Positions 1 through 10,046 of a stretch of DNA of 64,000 nucleotides are shown piece by piece. The stretch lies in NCBI GenBank assembly GCA_013407085.1, contig JACCGJ010020263.1, positions 62,001 to 126,000 on the forward strand, given 5' to 3'. How positions within the stretch are numbered: position 1 is the stretch's first letter; each line of letters begins with the position of its first letter. The stretch is from Atriophallophorus winterbourni. Lineage: Eukaryota > Platyhelminthes > Trematoda > Plagiorchiida > Microphallidae. The notes beneath the pieces were generated by a model, which did no database searches, was not told where the DNA came from, and saw only the letters and a program-made list of their open reading frames with translations. The position numbers were made by a program, and so were the translations under genes.

Positions 1-500
1 TGATAGAGTAATTGTGCTAAATTTGAGGTTGCTTCAAACTAACCTCATAAATCGATGAAAAATGAACATCATCCAAAATTTTATCTGTTTCCATAGACCA
101 TTGACCGTCTTAAAGCGAGGATATGCAGTGTAGACCGAGAGCAAACCACTGAAACGAGAAAACATCAGTTGAATATGCTTCTTCCAAATTAATCATGTAA
201 ATTTTGAGACGTATCACCTATCAATAATTGGCTAAAATGAAAGGGATACGTTCGGCACATTTTAATTTTAAACTGCTGCAGAGGTGTTAACGTTAGGTCT
301 TTAAACCTAAAGCCACAGATGGTAAAATATAACACTTCGCATTACAGTGGTTGTTCGGTTTCTGTAGAGAAGCATGATTATTTCACACGAGACCGTTTAG
401 AATCACCCTGCCAAAGCACCACGTGACTACGTTACCCTTATCGGAAGATAGGATTCAACACATGTACCAATGTTTCATATAATTAACGTCATATATCTGA
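1..500. other. non-coding, nothing recognised
   Basis: AT-rich sequence without a convincing ORF, RNA gene or repeat. It could be intron or downstream flank of the minus-strand acyltransferase gene, whose 3' exons are not seen in the window. Confidence 0.4.
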
Positions 501-600
501 GTGCAATCGGTTAGAGTAGTTTTTGGGTAACGTTTCACATCTGACACAGAAGCTTCGTCAGACCAATGGTGATAGTCAGGACAGGGAACATGATCAACTA
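500..600 (-). repeat. Penelope-like terminal-repeat remnant with hammerhead-like motif
   Basis: The minus strand carries CTGACGA followed by a short stem II and then GAAACGTTACC (about 525-571). The same block occurs in two larger Penelope-like copies at 39334-39380 and 58354-58400. No reverse transcriptase is left next to it, so this is a solo remnant. The GGT before CTGACGA can pair with the ACC after GTT, and ACGT is a minimal self-complementary stem III, as in hammerheads known from Penelope-like elements. Stem II is degenerate here, so activity is doubtful. Confidence 0.5.
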
Positions 601-1790
601 GTGGTCAACCCACCACCTCTTATTTGACCGTACCGCTAAACAGCCTATAGTACGCCTACAGTGTGTCACGTCTCGTGGGAATGACCAGGATCAGTGGTTG
701 ATTTTCCTACTAGTGTGTATCTGATACAAGTGAACAAGTGAACTCAAATTTATTTGCATTATGAAAACACGATCGGTCCCAAACATATTCTAATCGATTG
801 CTAACGTCATATATCATTCAGAAAGAACTCATAAAAGTTGTTGTACATTCAAGTGAAGTAATTTGATACCTTTCTCTGTTTTGAACATTGCGTGAAAATT
901 GTACAAAAACGTAAAATCCAGTAATGCAATACTTACGATAGCATGAAAAATGTATCTACAGAGAGCGTTCCACCAATGATAACCTGATATGTCCATCGAC
1001 GGAAGTTCGTTTGAACGTAAAGCAGCAAGTTGTCTGACAAAAAATGTTTAAGCACACGATAATGGTATATGATTATGAGATATGAGCAATAATAAAGTCA
1101 TTATTTTTGCAGGATTCTCAGGTTGTACATAAATCATGATCTGATGATGAAGATTGCACTAATCAACGAAGACTCCTATAGGTAAAAGTTCCAATTGAGT
1201 TTTAATGTATATTTCTTTAAATGGTCTTGGAATTTGATGGTAGTAGAAACTAATTGGAATGAGGCAGAAAGTTTGTCCCATAAAAACTTGAAACAGTGTG
1301 AGGAAAAGCATTTAGTGTTGTGCTAGTTTGAGCTTTTACTCAACAGTTGTTTAGAAATAGCGCAGTCGTGATTGCCACTCAGATGAATTAACAATGACCC
1401 GTGAATGTAGGATTACTAAGAAGCTCGGATAAGATTGCAAACATCATCATCGGTTTTGTATTGATTGCAGTGCTAATTGCTGCATGCCTTGTGACAGAAG
1501 ACAAGACGGTAGATAGTTTCAATTTTGATGTCACTGTTGCATAAGTTTAACACCTCTTATTCTTCCGTGAGTATTATTTTCAATAGATGAAAAGAATACG
1601 CTCGGGCAAAAATTAATCACCAATTGATGCAAGCATTTAAACTTCGTAAATAATTATTCCACTTTTTCGACTCATCTAATCTCAATTGAACTGCTTCTGC
1701 ACGAAAATCGTATCTTATTTAGGGTGTGGATGTGTGCTGGAGTATCGTGCGGAATTAAGTCGTTGCCCGATCATTTACTTCTTATGCACA
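601..1790. other. non-coding, nothing recognised
   Basis: AT-rich, with no coding signal on either strand. The short ORF that opens near 1686 becomes recognisable only from about 1830, where LINE sequence begins. Confidence 0.4.
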
Positions 1791-1799
1791 ATTTCCTTA

Positions 1800-2290
1800 C
1801 TCGTACTTAATTCCAGCAATATATGGGAACTGTGGTTGCCTTATAAAGAAAGGATAGCTCAACTGAATCTGTTCGACTTTTCCTATCGACGAATCAGAGG
1901 CGACCTTATCCAACTTTACAAAATACTCCATACCCCAAACCATCCATTACAGGATTTATTCATGCGAAGGGATATGAGAAATTATCAGACCCATGAATAG
2001 GCGCTGGTGGTACCCATTCGCGCCTGAACTGTAGAAGGTATTTTTATTCTCTCCGTGTGTGTTTCACTGGGAAAAGTTTACCTTCTACCGTTGATCACTC
2101 CACTAGCTTGAATGACTTTGAAACGGAATTAGACGTATTTTTATTGAATTATTCGGTTCCCGAGCACTTATGTACTACTTAATCAAATTCGTTATCTTGT
2201 TTATACACTTACATTTCAATTTATACCATCCTATGGTTGTTGGTAAGCTTGTTGCTTTTTACACCATTAAAAACCTTGTATTACCTTGAA
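1800..2290 (+). mobile_element. LINE 3' fragment (CR1-like), 5'-truncated
   Basis: Residues such as LPYKERIAQLNLFDFSYRRI, followed by a GDLIQLYKIL run (1838-1940), match the segment after the reverse-transcriptase thumb in CR1/Jockey-type LINE ORF2 proteins (LPY..R...L.L....RR.R.DLI..YKIL). The reading frame breaks near 1998. The next 280 bases look like the LINE 3' UTR: a block with CTATGG, GTAAGCTT and GCTTTTT followed by ACCATTAAA recurs near 3630, so both fragments belong to one family. It is a dead 5'-truncated insertion. Confidence 0.7.
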
Positions 2291-2780
2291 AACGGACAAT
2301 GAGCACTCAGACATCAACCAATTGATACTAATTGACCGGATAATAACTATTACTGTGAATGTACAGGGAGAGATGGCTCATCCGACTTCATTTTTATGTA
2401 AAACACTTTGGAGTATAAAATTATCTGGTACTTGAGCTGTACATGCAAGATCGATCGACAAATGCAGGGCAACGCACAAATTCACAATTAAGAAACCAAT
2501 TATTTGGATTAAAATTATTTTATACTAACAATTTATTGCATGAAGCCGTTCTCAGCTAATTCATCAACAAATAGATAATTCCATCCCCTCTGTTTAAAAT
2601 AGTTGAAAAGGGAAAAAGATGGAAATTGTTTGGCTCAGCTTAATGCTGATAAAATCACGCCAGATATCCATGCAAACCATACCCGTGTTCACCTCATTTA
2701 ATAAACTGATTTGATGCGCGATAACTGTCGAAAATTTGGATTACATTTAGACTGACATCAAGAATTAAGAGACAGTGGAG
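2291..2780. other. non-coding, nothing recognised
   Basis: Sequence between two LINE fragments, with no ORF or repeat that I can name. Confidence 0.35.
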
Positions 2781-2789
2781 TGCCTTTAG

Positions 2790-3700
2790 TTCGGCTTGCA
2801 ATTTTATCATTAAATATGATAAAATCTTTTAATGACTGTATGGCATTACAACGGGATCTAAGCATCTAATTTCGTTGGTCCCAGTTAAATGAGTTACCAT
2901 TTAACCCTGCGAAATGAAAAATGCTGCAGCTTGGAAAATCTCTGCAACACATGTATCAGCTTGGCACGCAAGATCTCGTCTGGACCACCGCAGAAAAAGA
3001 TCTTGCTATCTGGGTTACGTTCAACCTTAAGTCTGGACATCATTGCCGGATGGTGTACAATAAAGCTTGCCGTATCTCAAAAGAATATTCCGGATTTTTA
3101 CGCCCGAAACCCCACCCCGGGAAATTAACACGTATATACGTCCTGTTGTGGAATATTCCATCCAAGTCTGGGCACCATGGCTGAGGAAGGATATCGAACT
3201 GCTCGACAAGATTTATCATCGTGCTACAAAGTTGGTCTCCCGGTACAGAAATTTGCCTTTCACAGAGCGAATGTTAAAACTGAACCTACACGATTTTACC
3301 CAACGAAGGATACGTAGTGACCTCATGTTGACATTCAAAATACAGCATTCTGTAAACCATCCCCTTAAACACTTGCTAAAGCCCAATGACCTTACTCAAA
3401 GGATTTAAGCATTCCGCATTCTCGATTGGATATACGTCGTAATTTTTTCTCAGTAAGAATTTGTTTCACTTGGAACTATTTGCCTGAAGAAATCACACGA
3501 TCAGAATCTGTTGAGGTTTTCGCTTCCAAAGTCGATGAGTTTATGATGAACCATGCGGTATGCGAGTGTCCCTATTAATTTTTGAGATATTTTATATATT
3601 TTTATATATATTCCATATACCTTGTCATCCTATGGTTATTGTTAAGCTTACTGCTTTTTCTACCATAAAATTTTCTGAGTTCTGAGTTCTGAATATTGAT
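2790..3700 (+). mobile_element. LINE ORF2 C-terminal fragment with 3' UTR, frameshifted
   Basis: Pieces of one LINE ORF2 lie in three frames. In order they show FNPAK.KMLQLGKSLQ (fingers/palm end), a TAEKDL.IWV.F.LKS block, RIFRIFTPE, YIRPVVEYSIQVWAPWLRKD (thumb), and YHRATKLVSRYRNLPFTERM with the RRIRSDL motif at 3150-3400. Frameshifts near 2935 and 3065 and stops after 3405 kill the ORF. Further on, a CFTWNYLPEEITRSES-like stretch continues the C-terminal tail in another frame. The 3' UTR ends in a short TTCTGAG repeat (about 3678-3696). It is close to the LINEs at 53-55 kb and 62.7-64 kb. Confidence 0.8.
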
Positions 3701-4021
3701 CAATCGTTTTAATTGCAAACATTTTTCAGATTTATGTGAGTGCATGAGACGTTTTTCACCATCTTTATTAACGCTAATCTTCCTGTCTCCATCCAATAAC
3801 CAAATATCGGTTGTTGAAAGGTCTTGAGCACAAACTTTATGCGATAACACAATTTAGAATACCGAAGGCTTGAAATTTTGAAAATGCTTTACGGTTTTAT
3901 CTAAACAAACTTGTCAATCGTAAGCATTCCAATATCCTTAAATTTGTGTTCCAATTAAAATGGGCATCTTTGCACTAAACATGATCTACTAACTCAGCAC
4001 CTTTACATCCAAATAGCTTAC

Positions 4022-4237
4022 TTGTTGTGAACATGGAAAACAAAATCGTGTGACCGAAAATGATCCATATCATGGTGATGACACGGATTCCATCGAGACA
4101 GATGAGTGGATGCGGCACGATGCGTCCATCCTCTCTCGTAACCGTGGGTCTCGGTGAGTAGAAAAGTTTGTATAAATTGTATGGGATGGAGAACGCACAA
4201 ATTCCTTGAACCACACAATGCATCTCGGCCAAAATCG
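4022..4237 (-). CDS. NRF-6-like gene, acyltransferase-3 domain exon
   Basis: The acceptor GTTTCAG sits before 4237 and the donor CAACAA|GTAAGC at 4021. The exon encodes AFSIPYNLYKLF, a linker with REDGRIVPHP, and LICLDGIRVITMIWIIFGHT. The C-L-D-G-I-R and F-G-H-T motifs with the helix between them start the acyltransferase-3 domain in NRF-6-like proteins. The His of GHT is conserved in the family. The entry phase (1) does not match the best donor of the previous recognised exon, so a small exon may be missing between them. Confidence 0.75.
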
Positions 4238-7200
4238 CTGAAACATTGGGGAATTCATAACCAAATAATAGATTAAAAATTGGTGCGATGTATGTGACAA
4301 GTCAGGGCTAGATAGTTTTATTTCTAATACCCAGATTTATGAGTTTTATTTTATAGAGGATGTGAACATTGATATGCAATTAACAAGTATTCGATCCTCA
4401 ATATAATTGAGCACAGAAATACAGGAAAATTCCTTCCAGACTTAGCTCAGGATGAGGATGTTGTTCAGATGGTGTTCGCCGAGCCTGTGTAGTTGTTGTT
4501 GGACGTATTGTCATCAAGCTAGATTACTTCATTAGCAAAACCTCTTTCTAAGTGAATTATAATTAGAATTTATTGGATTTTATAAAGTCCGTCTGTCCGT
4601 TCGCTATCACTCCCGTTGTTTGGTGGAATTCATACGTTGCATTTTTGTCCAATGAGTTTCCATTGATCCATAGGTTGTAGCCAATTGGGGGTGCTAGTTA
4701 ATTGATGACGTTGAGTGCCACACTTCGATGAATTCTCGCGCTCTTCTTTTGTATGGTTTGGCTATAACCTTTGCGTCGTCCCGCTCGAATTCGTGTCCAA
4801 AGTGATCAACATGTATTGCAATCAATGACCTTGGGTGATAACTTCGTAAGGCGAACCGGTTTTAATGTAGTCTTGTGCTTAGCCTGCAAACCTTTTGTCT
4901 GATATAGTTTTTCTCGAAATCTCTTCACATAATCTTGTAGATAATACTTGTTTGTTCTACTTTTACAACTTTGCCTTTTAGATTATTGAATTGATTACGT
5001 AATGTTGACGCCGGGTTGTGCGCGTCTTCTATTCCAAATTGCTGAAAGAGCCGAGCTGCTATTTCTGATATACTCTGCACATACAGAGAAGCGCGTCTAA
5101 CTCTGTTTTCATTATCGTTCCTTTGTTGAGTACGGTTGAACTTGTGGCGTAGTATTATACTTCTTGTGTATTCATTCTTCTGGAACACTTTGGCGAGGTA
5201 TTCTTCTAACTGTCTACTTAGTTCCCGTGTGCTGCAATATGTTTAAATGGGTTCCAACGCAGCTGTGTTTATGGCTCGTAAAATGCTTGCTGTAAGAGTT
5301 CAAGATTTGATCAGTTTGCGTATTTTTTCTGTAGACACTGGTCTCCAAATTTCCACAGCTTGTTCGTCTCACTTGAAAGTTTACGAATGCCATGCACCCG
5401 TCGACTTCAGTTTCTCTGGTAAATTGGATTCCCCTGAATACACGGTTCCGTAATCGATGCGATTCGTCCTGTTCATATATTTTCATGATCACAAATGTGT
5501 CGTACACATAGCGCATCCGTATTTTTGGCCGAAATATTGGTAGAGCAATCCGTTTCGAAGGTCGCGTGACTGCTTCGGTAATTATGTTGGAAATCAGTGA
5601 TCTCGTCAGTGTTCCTCAAATCTGTTCGTATATTTTACCATTGAACTTGAAGTGTGTTTGAAAACACAGCTTGTTCAATTCCATCAAACTATCTCGCGTT
5701 GATTGATTTCAGTTTTCATCAGTTGATTTCCGGGGAGTAACAATGATATAATCTGCTTCGCGAGTGCTTGGTCGATTGATTTAAACGACGCCGTTACGTC
5801 GAAAGAAACAATTATTTCATCTTCATTAATTTTCACATTCTTCAATTTCTGGAGAAGTTGTTCTGCAGAGTTGACGGCTTGTTCCGTGTCTGTCACCATT
5901 TATAACAGTCTTCTTCGCAATTCCTTCGATAAATTTCAAATCGGTCATGCTGGTAAGGAAACTATCCGGCGTAATGGAATATTTTCTTTGTGCATTTAGG
6001 ATAATCCGTAGAATCTCGGTATACTAGGGTCTTCCGGCTTCATTCTTGTTTGTTCTATTCCATTCAGTTGTCTGATAAATTTCAATTTCTTCAAAGTTGC
6101 GTTGATTTCGTTTTCAAGTCGTTTAGTCAGGTCTTCGTTTATCTGTCTCTATGTTGTTTTAACATGAAGTAGCTGTTCAACCTTCTCGATATATGTTGAC
6201 TTGTTCATCACCGCACTCGTTCTTTCTTTGTTGGTAGAGAGGATAACTCTGACGCACTAAAAAGGGTGCGCTGACGAATTGCACCTGCGCTCACCAGAAA
6301 TTTGGAACATAACATACCCGATAAATTAAAAAACAAATCTTTGAACAGATGAAAAGAATGAACAGACAGACGGACCTTATAGAAAACCAATCAATACCAA
6401 TTATAAGTCACTTCTAAAGACGTTTTATTGATGATATCATCTAGCTTGATGACGAAAGGTCGAACAACATCTACACAAGCTCAGCGAACACCATCTTAAC
6501 AACACCTTCCATATTTCCTAATTGTTAAGTATACTTGAATGATGTACAGTGTGTCATCAAAAATCGAAATGCGAAAGATGAATATAATCATTTAACCCAT
6601 TCGGGATATCTTAAAACGCACACACAATTCTTTCAACAAGCTTAAGTTTCATGCAGCTTACATTCATCACTGAAAGAGAGTACAATATTCCTGTAATTTA
6701 TAAAAACAAAAACGTAACCTTTACCTTGCTGTGGTAAAGCGAACATCGCCACATTGGAATATTAAAAAATATCGAAATGAGCAAACGGATGTGATTAATA
6801 ATATATATCAAGGAACCCCTAATCGACATCTACCTGATCGATAGTCCCAAAAGCGCATTACTTCTTTGCGTGGTTCGTAACCCACCGTCTGATGATTAGT
6901 AACGCAATTCCAATGAACATTTTCTGCTGCAGGATCCAGTAATGGTTCGTCTTGCTCATCTGTTTCAGCTTGTTGACCATCGAGTCCTTCAGTTTGTTTA
7001 CGAATAAGATGATGCCATCTATGGAACAGTAGAGCATCGACAGCCGAACCCGAGAGCATTATTGACGCGGAAAACAACGCAACTATTCTTTAATGGAAAC
7101 GAAATACTGTCGAATTATATTTCAGATAAATCTTTTTACATTCATTTATTCACGAGATAAAATACGCTTCAAATCTACTATTATATGCTGTTTACCTCCA

Positions 7201-10046
7201 TCGGTTGATGTCTAACATAAATGTACTTCAAAAGCACATGCTCCAGAACGTTCCGAATGACTGAATAGTACGGCTTGGGAGTAACAACCTCTCCCTCGGC
7301 GCGCAAAGCGATAGGCGACGCTCGATCGATCGGTATCCGTTGCACGCTGAAGGCGTTATTTACGATCAGCAGCGGAGAACGGTATCTGTTGTTCGTCAGC
7401 TTGTAAATCACGCTTTATACAATGACCCCGAAGTTATCGGGAAAGATCAGGTTGGTCGCAATTCGTAATGGTAATGTCAGAGGCTTTTGTATCTCACTGT
7501 CAAATAGTTTCAGCAAAATGCAGTGGTTAATGCCAGGTCATTTGAGTCCTGGACTTGTTTCCAGTACTAAGGTATAATAACATTACCATTACCATTTTTC
7601 ACTTTTTAATTGTGTCACGTTTCAAACTTGAGGTTAAACAGTTCAACCACATTCACGCCCTTCTTGAATCTCGAAACACGAGAGAACGTCAACTAGATAA
7701 ACTTTTAGCACGGGAATAGCACAACAGAATAAACTAATTACAACGGATGCATAGAAATGACTACGCTGATTGTCGATTAGATCTGAGTTGTGAAGCAAAT
7801 TCGTGCAAACCGTTTATATTGGGTCTTTTGTCACGTTGGGATCATTTGACCGAACTTGACGATGAAAGCGAAAGCTCTACAATACCATAAGATATACGTA
7901 TGAAATTTAAAAATCTTACTTTTGTTTGGATCTTAGAGGTTCGAAGTTGAAGTAAAAATAGTTCCAAGTTTGGCATGAGGTTAGGTAACGTCGGTTGGAA
8001 ATGTATGTTTTGATAAATTTTTGTGTGTCTGTAAAACGAATGCGCTGATTCAGGTGGTGTTGTTCTCCACCTGCTTTTATTTTTAACAGTTCGCCACTCG
8101 ATATATAATTAGCGATTCTCCTGAAACCGGAATGCTCTTGGGTTTGTAATTTCCGTCGTCGTTGCCATAACATTTATATGATTGAATCGACCAGAAATTC
8201 ACAATGGAAAATGTGGCTCAAGCGAGTTCTGGAGACCTAGTTAACACTCCACTCCGATACCAAGCAAGGAAATGTTACTTACTTTTAATTTTTTGTGACT
8301 ATCTCCTCCTGGAGGATGAGTCGGCTTCAATGAAGAGTCTTGGGAATTTGAGTACAAAGCGGCGTCCCCATCACCACTCGACATTTGCTCGAGTCAGCTT
8401 CTCTAGCCTTTACACAACCAAGTGCGACCTGCAAGGCAGCAGGTAGTTGCCAGAAAGAGGTGATGTGCACCAAATAACCGTTCCAGATTTTTCCTCAGGA
8501 TTTTCTCTTGAAGCCTTTTCTGCGATCGGGTATCCCGCAAGGCAGCGGAGGTTGAAAATCAGGGTTTTCCTTCCCTTAGATGAAATTCCCTTCGAGGCAT
8601 ACGAGCTCCATCTGCCCGAAGCAAACTGGTTTTCAGGCTCGAATCTCTCGCCTTCGCCCCTTCTCCTGTTGGTAGAAGCAGTTCCGCCGGGCTCAGGGAG
8701 CATTTTATAAACAGTGCGAGCTTATCCCCACTGCCACCCCAGCTATGACAACCTTTGTCACGCGAAAAGACCGACGACAAACGCCGAAAATATTTAATAA
8801 GTTATTTACTTGAGAATTGCGAGGGAACGTAACAGAGTTAAGCAATCTGAAAACAGCACTTCATTGCGGACATCATTGTGACGCGAAATGTGCATGAAAC
8901 GATGTCGGTTGAATTATCAAATAGAGGCGTATAAAATCGACCGTAATTTGACGTAAATTGATAACTGAAGCAGATGCAAAGCTACGTCACAAGTAATTGC
9001 TTGATGTGTGTGTGTAATTCACTATCGTCATCAGATTAAAAGTTTGACTAATTTCGTTCTAGTCCACTACGCAGTTATAACGGTTTGACTAATAGGCTTT
9101 CTCTTACACTTTGGGGATTGAAACGGAATTAAAGTGACTAAATCACGTGTTCTTGCCCTGCAAGATATTCACGCGAAAATTTCCTCATGTTGCTCGACCA
9201 CTTTATTAAATCCATTAAGCATGAAAACGTGAACAGATGGATAAGTAGAATTATTGTTTCAACTCACACAGCAAAACAGAACCAGCCATCCTTCGGTAAA
9301 CTTTCGGGACTACTGTGACAATAAGAGGCTTCCTCGTCAACTTCGAAACCGTATTTGAAAATCGCTAGCAATTGCATTGAATACAACCCCACAAAGCAAG
9401 CTTACTTCTGTTTATGAGAGAGAAAATTGGTTCAGGTTCACACGACCTCGGTAAACAAAATCCACTTTTTATCCCAATTCGCTAAACAGAATTATTATTT
9501 GTTTCTCTTACCAGGTTCATTGGTACATTTTTCAATTGCGTTACAGCCATAAGAATTGAACAATACTTGGATGATATATTGCTGAACGTGGGAAAGATGT
9601 TATCAGAAATGCTCAAGCACAGTTCGAAACTTCCTGGCCAAGTAACTGCGCCGCCCATAAGACCGGGTGGGATATGTCCCATGGAATCCAACCCTGAATA
9701 TAATATAATTTACAAGAAACCAAATAAACGCACATTCGAACGCGGACATTCCACCTTCTGACACAATGTGATGTATATCCTGCTCGCATTTTGCTGACCT
9801 CAGCGAAGTGTTGCGTTTCCATTGCAAAGCCTCTTGGAAGATTGAATAGTGTTGAATGTTAGTCACATGATCCTTCAAGAGTTGGACATAATTTTTAGTG
9901 AGATTTTTGTTCATAGCTAGTTGGAGATTCATTAATGCGTTGGTGTAAGAATACAGAGGGTAGTCGGCATGCCTCAAAAGTTGTGATTGCACACCCCCGA
10001 CGAACAAAACGACTATTAAAAACACAGTGCGTAATTTATTCACCAT
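4022..10046 (-). CDS. NRF-6-like acyltransferase-3 membrane protein gene (partial, 5 exons seen)
   Basis: The multi-exon gene runs from 10046 towards lower coordinates. It resembles nose-resistant-to-fluoxetine (NRF-6) proteins: secretory signal, Cys-containing extracellular NRF domain, a membrane helix, then an acyltransferase-3 domain. Recognised exons are 10046-9755, 9693-9512, about 9400-9268, about 7087-6870 and 4237-4022. The join 9268 to 7087 is exact in phase (GT plus A gives Val) and builds a continuous hydrophobic helix FCFAVIVALFSASIML. The join of exon 2 to exon 3 is not resolved, because the obvious acceptor gives a frame problem. The 3' part of the acyltransferase domain is missing and may lie outside the window. 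Family members are multi-pass proteins thought to act on lipids; the substrate here is unknown. Two retroelements lie in the introns: an RTE fragment at 7195-7500 and Penelope-like element 1. Confidence 0.72.
4445..4605 (+). repeat. inverted terminal repeat, left copy, of Penelope-like element 1
   Basis: This block reappears as its reverse complement at 6360-6530. Shared landmarks are AGATGGTGTTCGC, GTCATCAAGCTAGAT and GTCCGTCTGTC in the same order and spacing. Penelope-like elements are known to be flanked by such repeats (pseudo-LTRs) in direct or inverted orientation. Confidence 0.7.
4690..6180 (-). pseudogene. Penelope-like element 1, decayed reverse transcriptase and endonuclease
   Basis: Read 6180 to 4690, the frames show PSIPRFYGL..MHKENIPLR (5' reverse-transcriptase motif), then EIIVSFDVTASFKSI, RYVYDTFVIMK (catalytic R-Y-V-D-D-T box with Asp changed to Tyr), ETSVYRKNTQTDQIL, STLRNQFNNLKGK and finally HEFERDDAKVIA near the end of the GIY-YIG-type endonuclease region. 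All are Penelope-like element hallmarks. Stops and frameshifts break the ORF in at least four places, so the copy is dead. It lies in an intron of the NRF-6-like gene, in the same orientation as the host. Confidence 0.8.
6360..6530 (-). repeat. inverted terminal repeat, right copy, of Penelope-like element 1
   Basis: Reverse complement of the 4445-4605 block, with scattered differences. Together the two copies mark the limits of a roughly 2.1-kb element that encloses the decayed reverse transcriptase. Confidence 0.7.
6870..7087 (-). CDS. NRF-6-like gene, exon 4 (membrane helix and acidic loop)
   Basis: The exon enters in phase 2 after a TTAAAG acceptor and reads IVALFSASIMLSGSAVDALL, then FHRWHHLIRK and an acidic loop with ETDEQDEPLLDP. 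In the family, a helix ending in a G-T/S-x-x-D motif is followed by a cytosolic loop before the F-S-x-x-x-N segment. The 3' boundary is uncertain: possible donors are GTAATG near 6865 and weaker sites upstream, so the end given is approximate. Confidence 0.62.
7195..7500 (-). mobile_element. RTE-type LINE C-terminal fragment
   Basis: On the minus strand the sequence parallels the RTE tail at 53249-53682: a CIKRDLQADEQQIPFSAADR stretch, then RATD and a degenerate Cys/His tail ending in LFSHSE. Several segments are shared, for example GAGAACGGTATCTG here against GAGAGCTGTATCTG there. The frame is broken. It is an old, diverged copy inside an intron of the NRF-6-like gene. Confidence 0.55.
8440..8780. 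other. GC-richer block open on both strands, unrecognised
   Basis: This stretch is visibly richer in G and C than its surroundings. It stays open for 88 codons on the plus strand (8447-8710) and 98 on the minus strand (8410-8703). The plus frame contains LKIRVFLPLDEIP and SPSPLLLLVEAVPPGSGS. It lies within the long intron 9267-7088 of the NRF-6-like gene. I do not recognise a protein family. A transposable-element fragment or a recent foreign insertion is possible, but neither is shown by the sequence. Confidence 0.3.
9268..9400 (-). CDS. NRF-6-like gene, probable exon 3
   Basis: The frame reads FVGLYSMQLLAIFKYGFEVD, then EEASYCHSSPESLPKDGWFC. It aligns by eye with the NRF segment between the C-x-P-x-x-C motif and the first membrane helix, including the conserved Cys before the helix. 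The donor GCTGT|GTGAGT is at 9267, in phase 2. The acceptor is unclear: the good pyrimidine-rich site near 9417 would bring in a stop codon, so either another acceptor is used or the copy carries a defect here. Confidence 0.55.
9512..9693 (-). CDS. NRF-6-like gene, exon 2 (NRF domain core)
   Basis: The acceptor TTATATTCAG lies just before 9693. The first codons read GLDSMGHIPPGLMGGAV, then WPGSFELCLSIS and SSKYCSILM. This is the family signature of an L-D-S/A-x-G-K/H-x-P-x-G-L stretch, a G-S-x-x-x-C-L motif and K-Y-C. The donor CTG|GTAAGA is at 9511. The fit to the NRF domain is the strongest evidence for the whole gene. Confidence 0.78.
9755..10046 (-). CDS. NRF-6-like gene, exon 1 (signal peptide and start of NRF domain)
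   Basis: ATG at 10046 opens MVNKLRTVFLIVVLFVGGVQ, a basic start plus hydrophobic core ending at SQ, which is a clear signal peptide. The exon continues as a helical extracellular segment with KCEQDIHHIVSEG, matching the first conserved Cys of the NRF domain. The donor is AAG|GTGG at 9754, in phase 1. The 61-bp intron 9754-9694 is short, as often in flukes. Confidence 0.75.

Noticed and set aside
6250..6300. CTGACGA motif in the right flank of Penelope-like element 1 as a hammerhead
   Set aside because: No stem II can be formed between it and the following GAAA, so it is probably coincidence.
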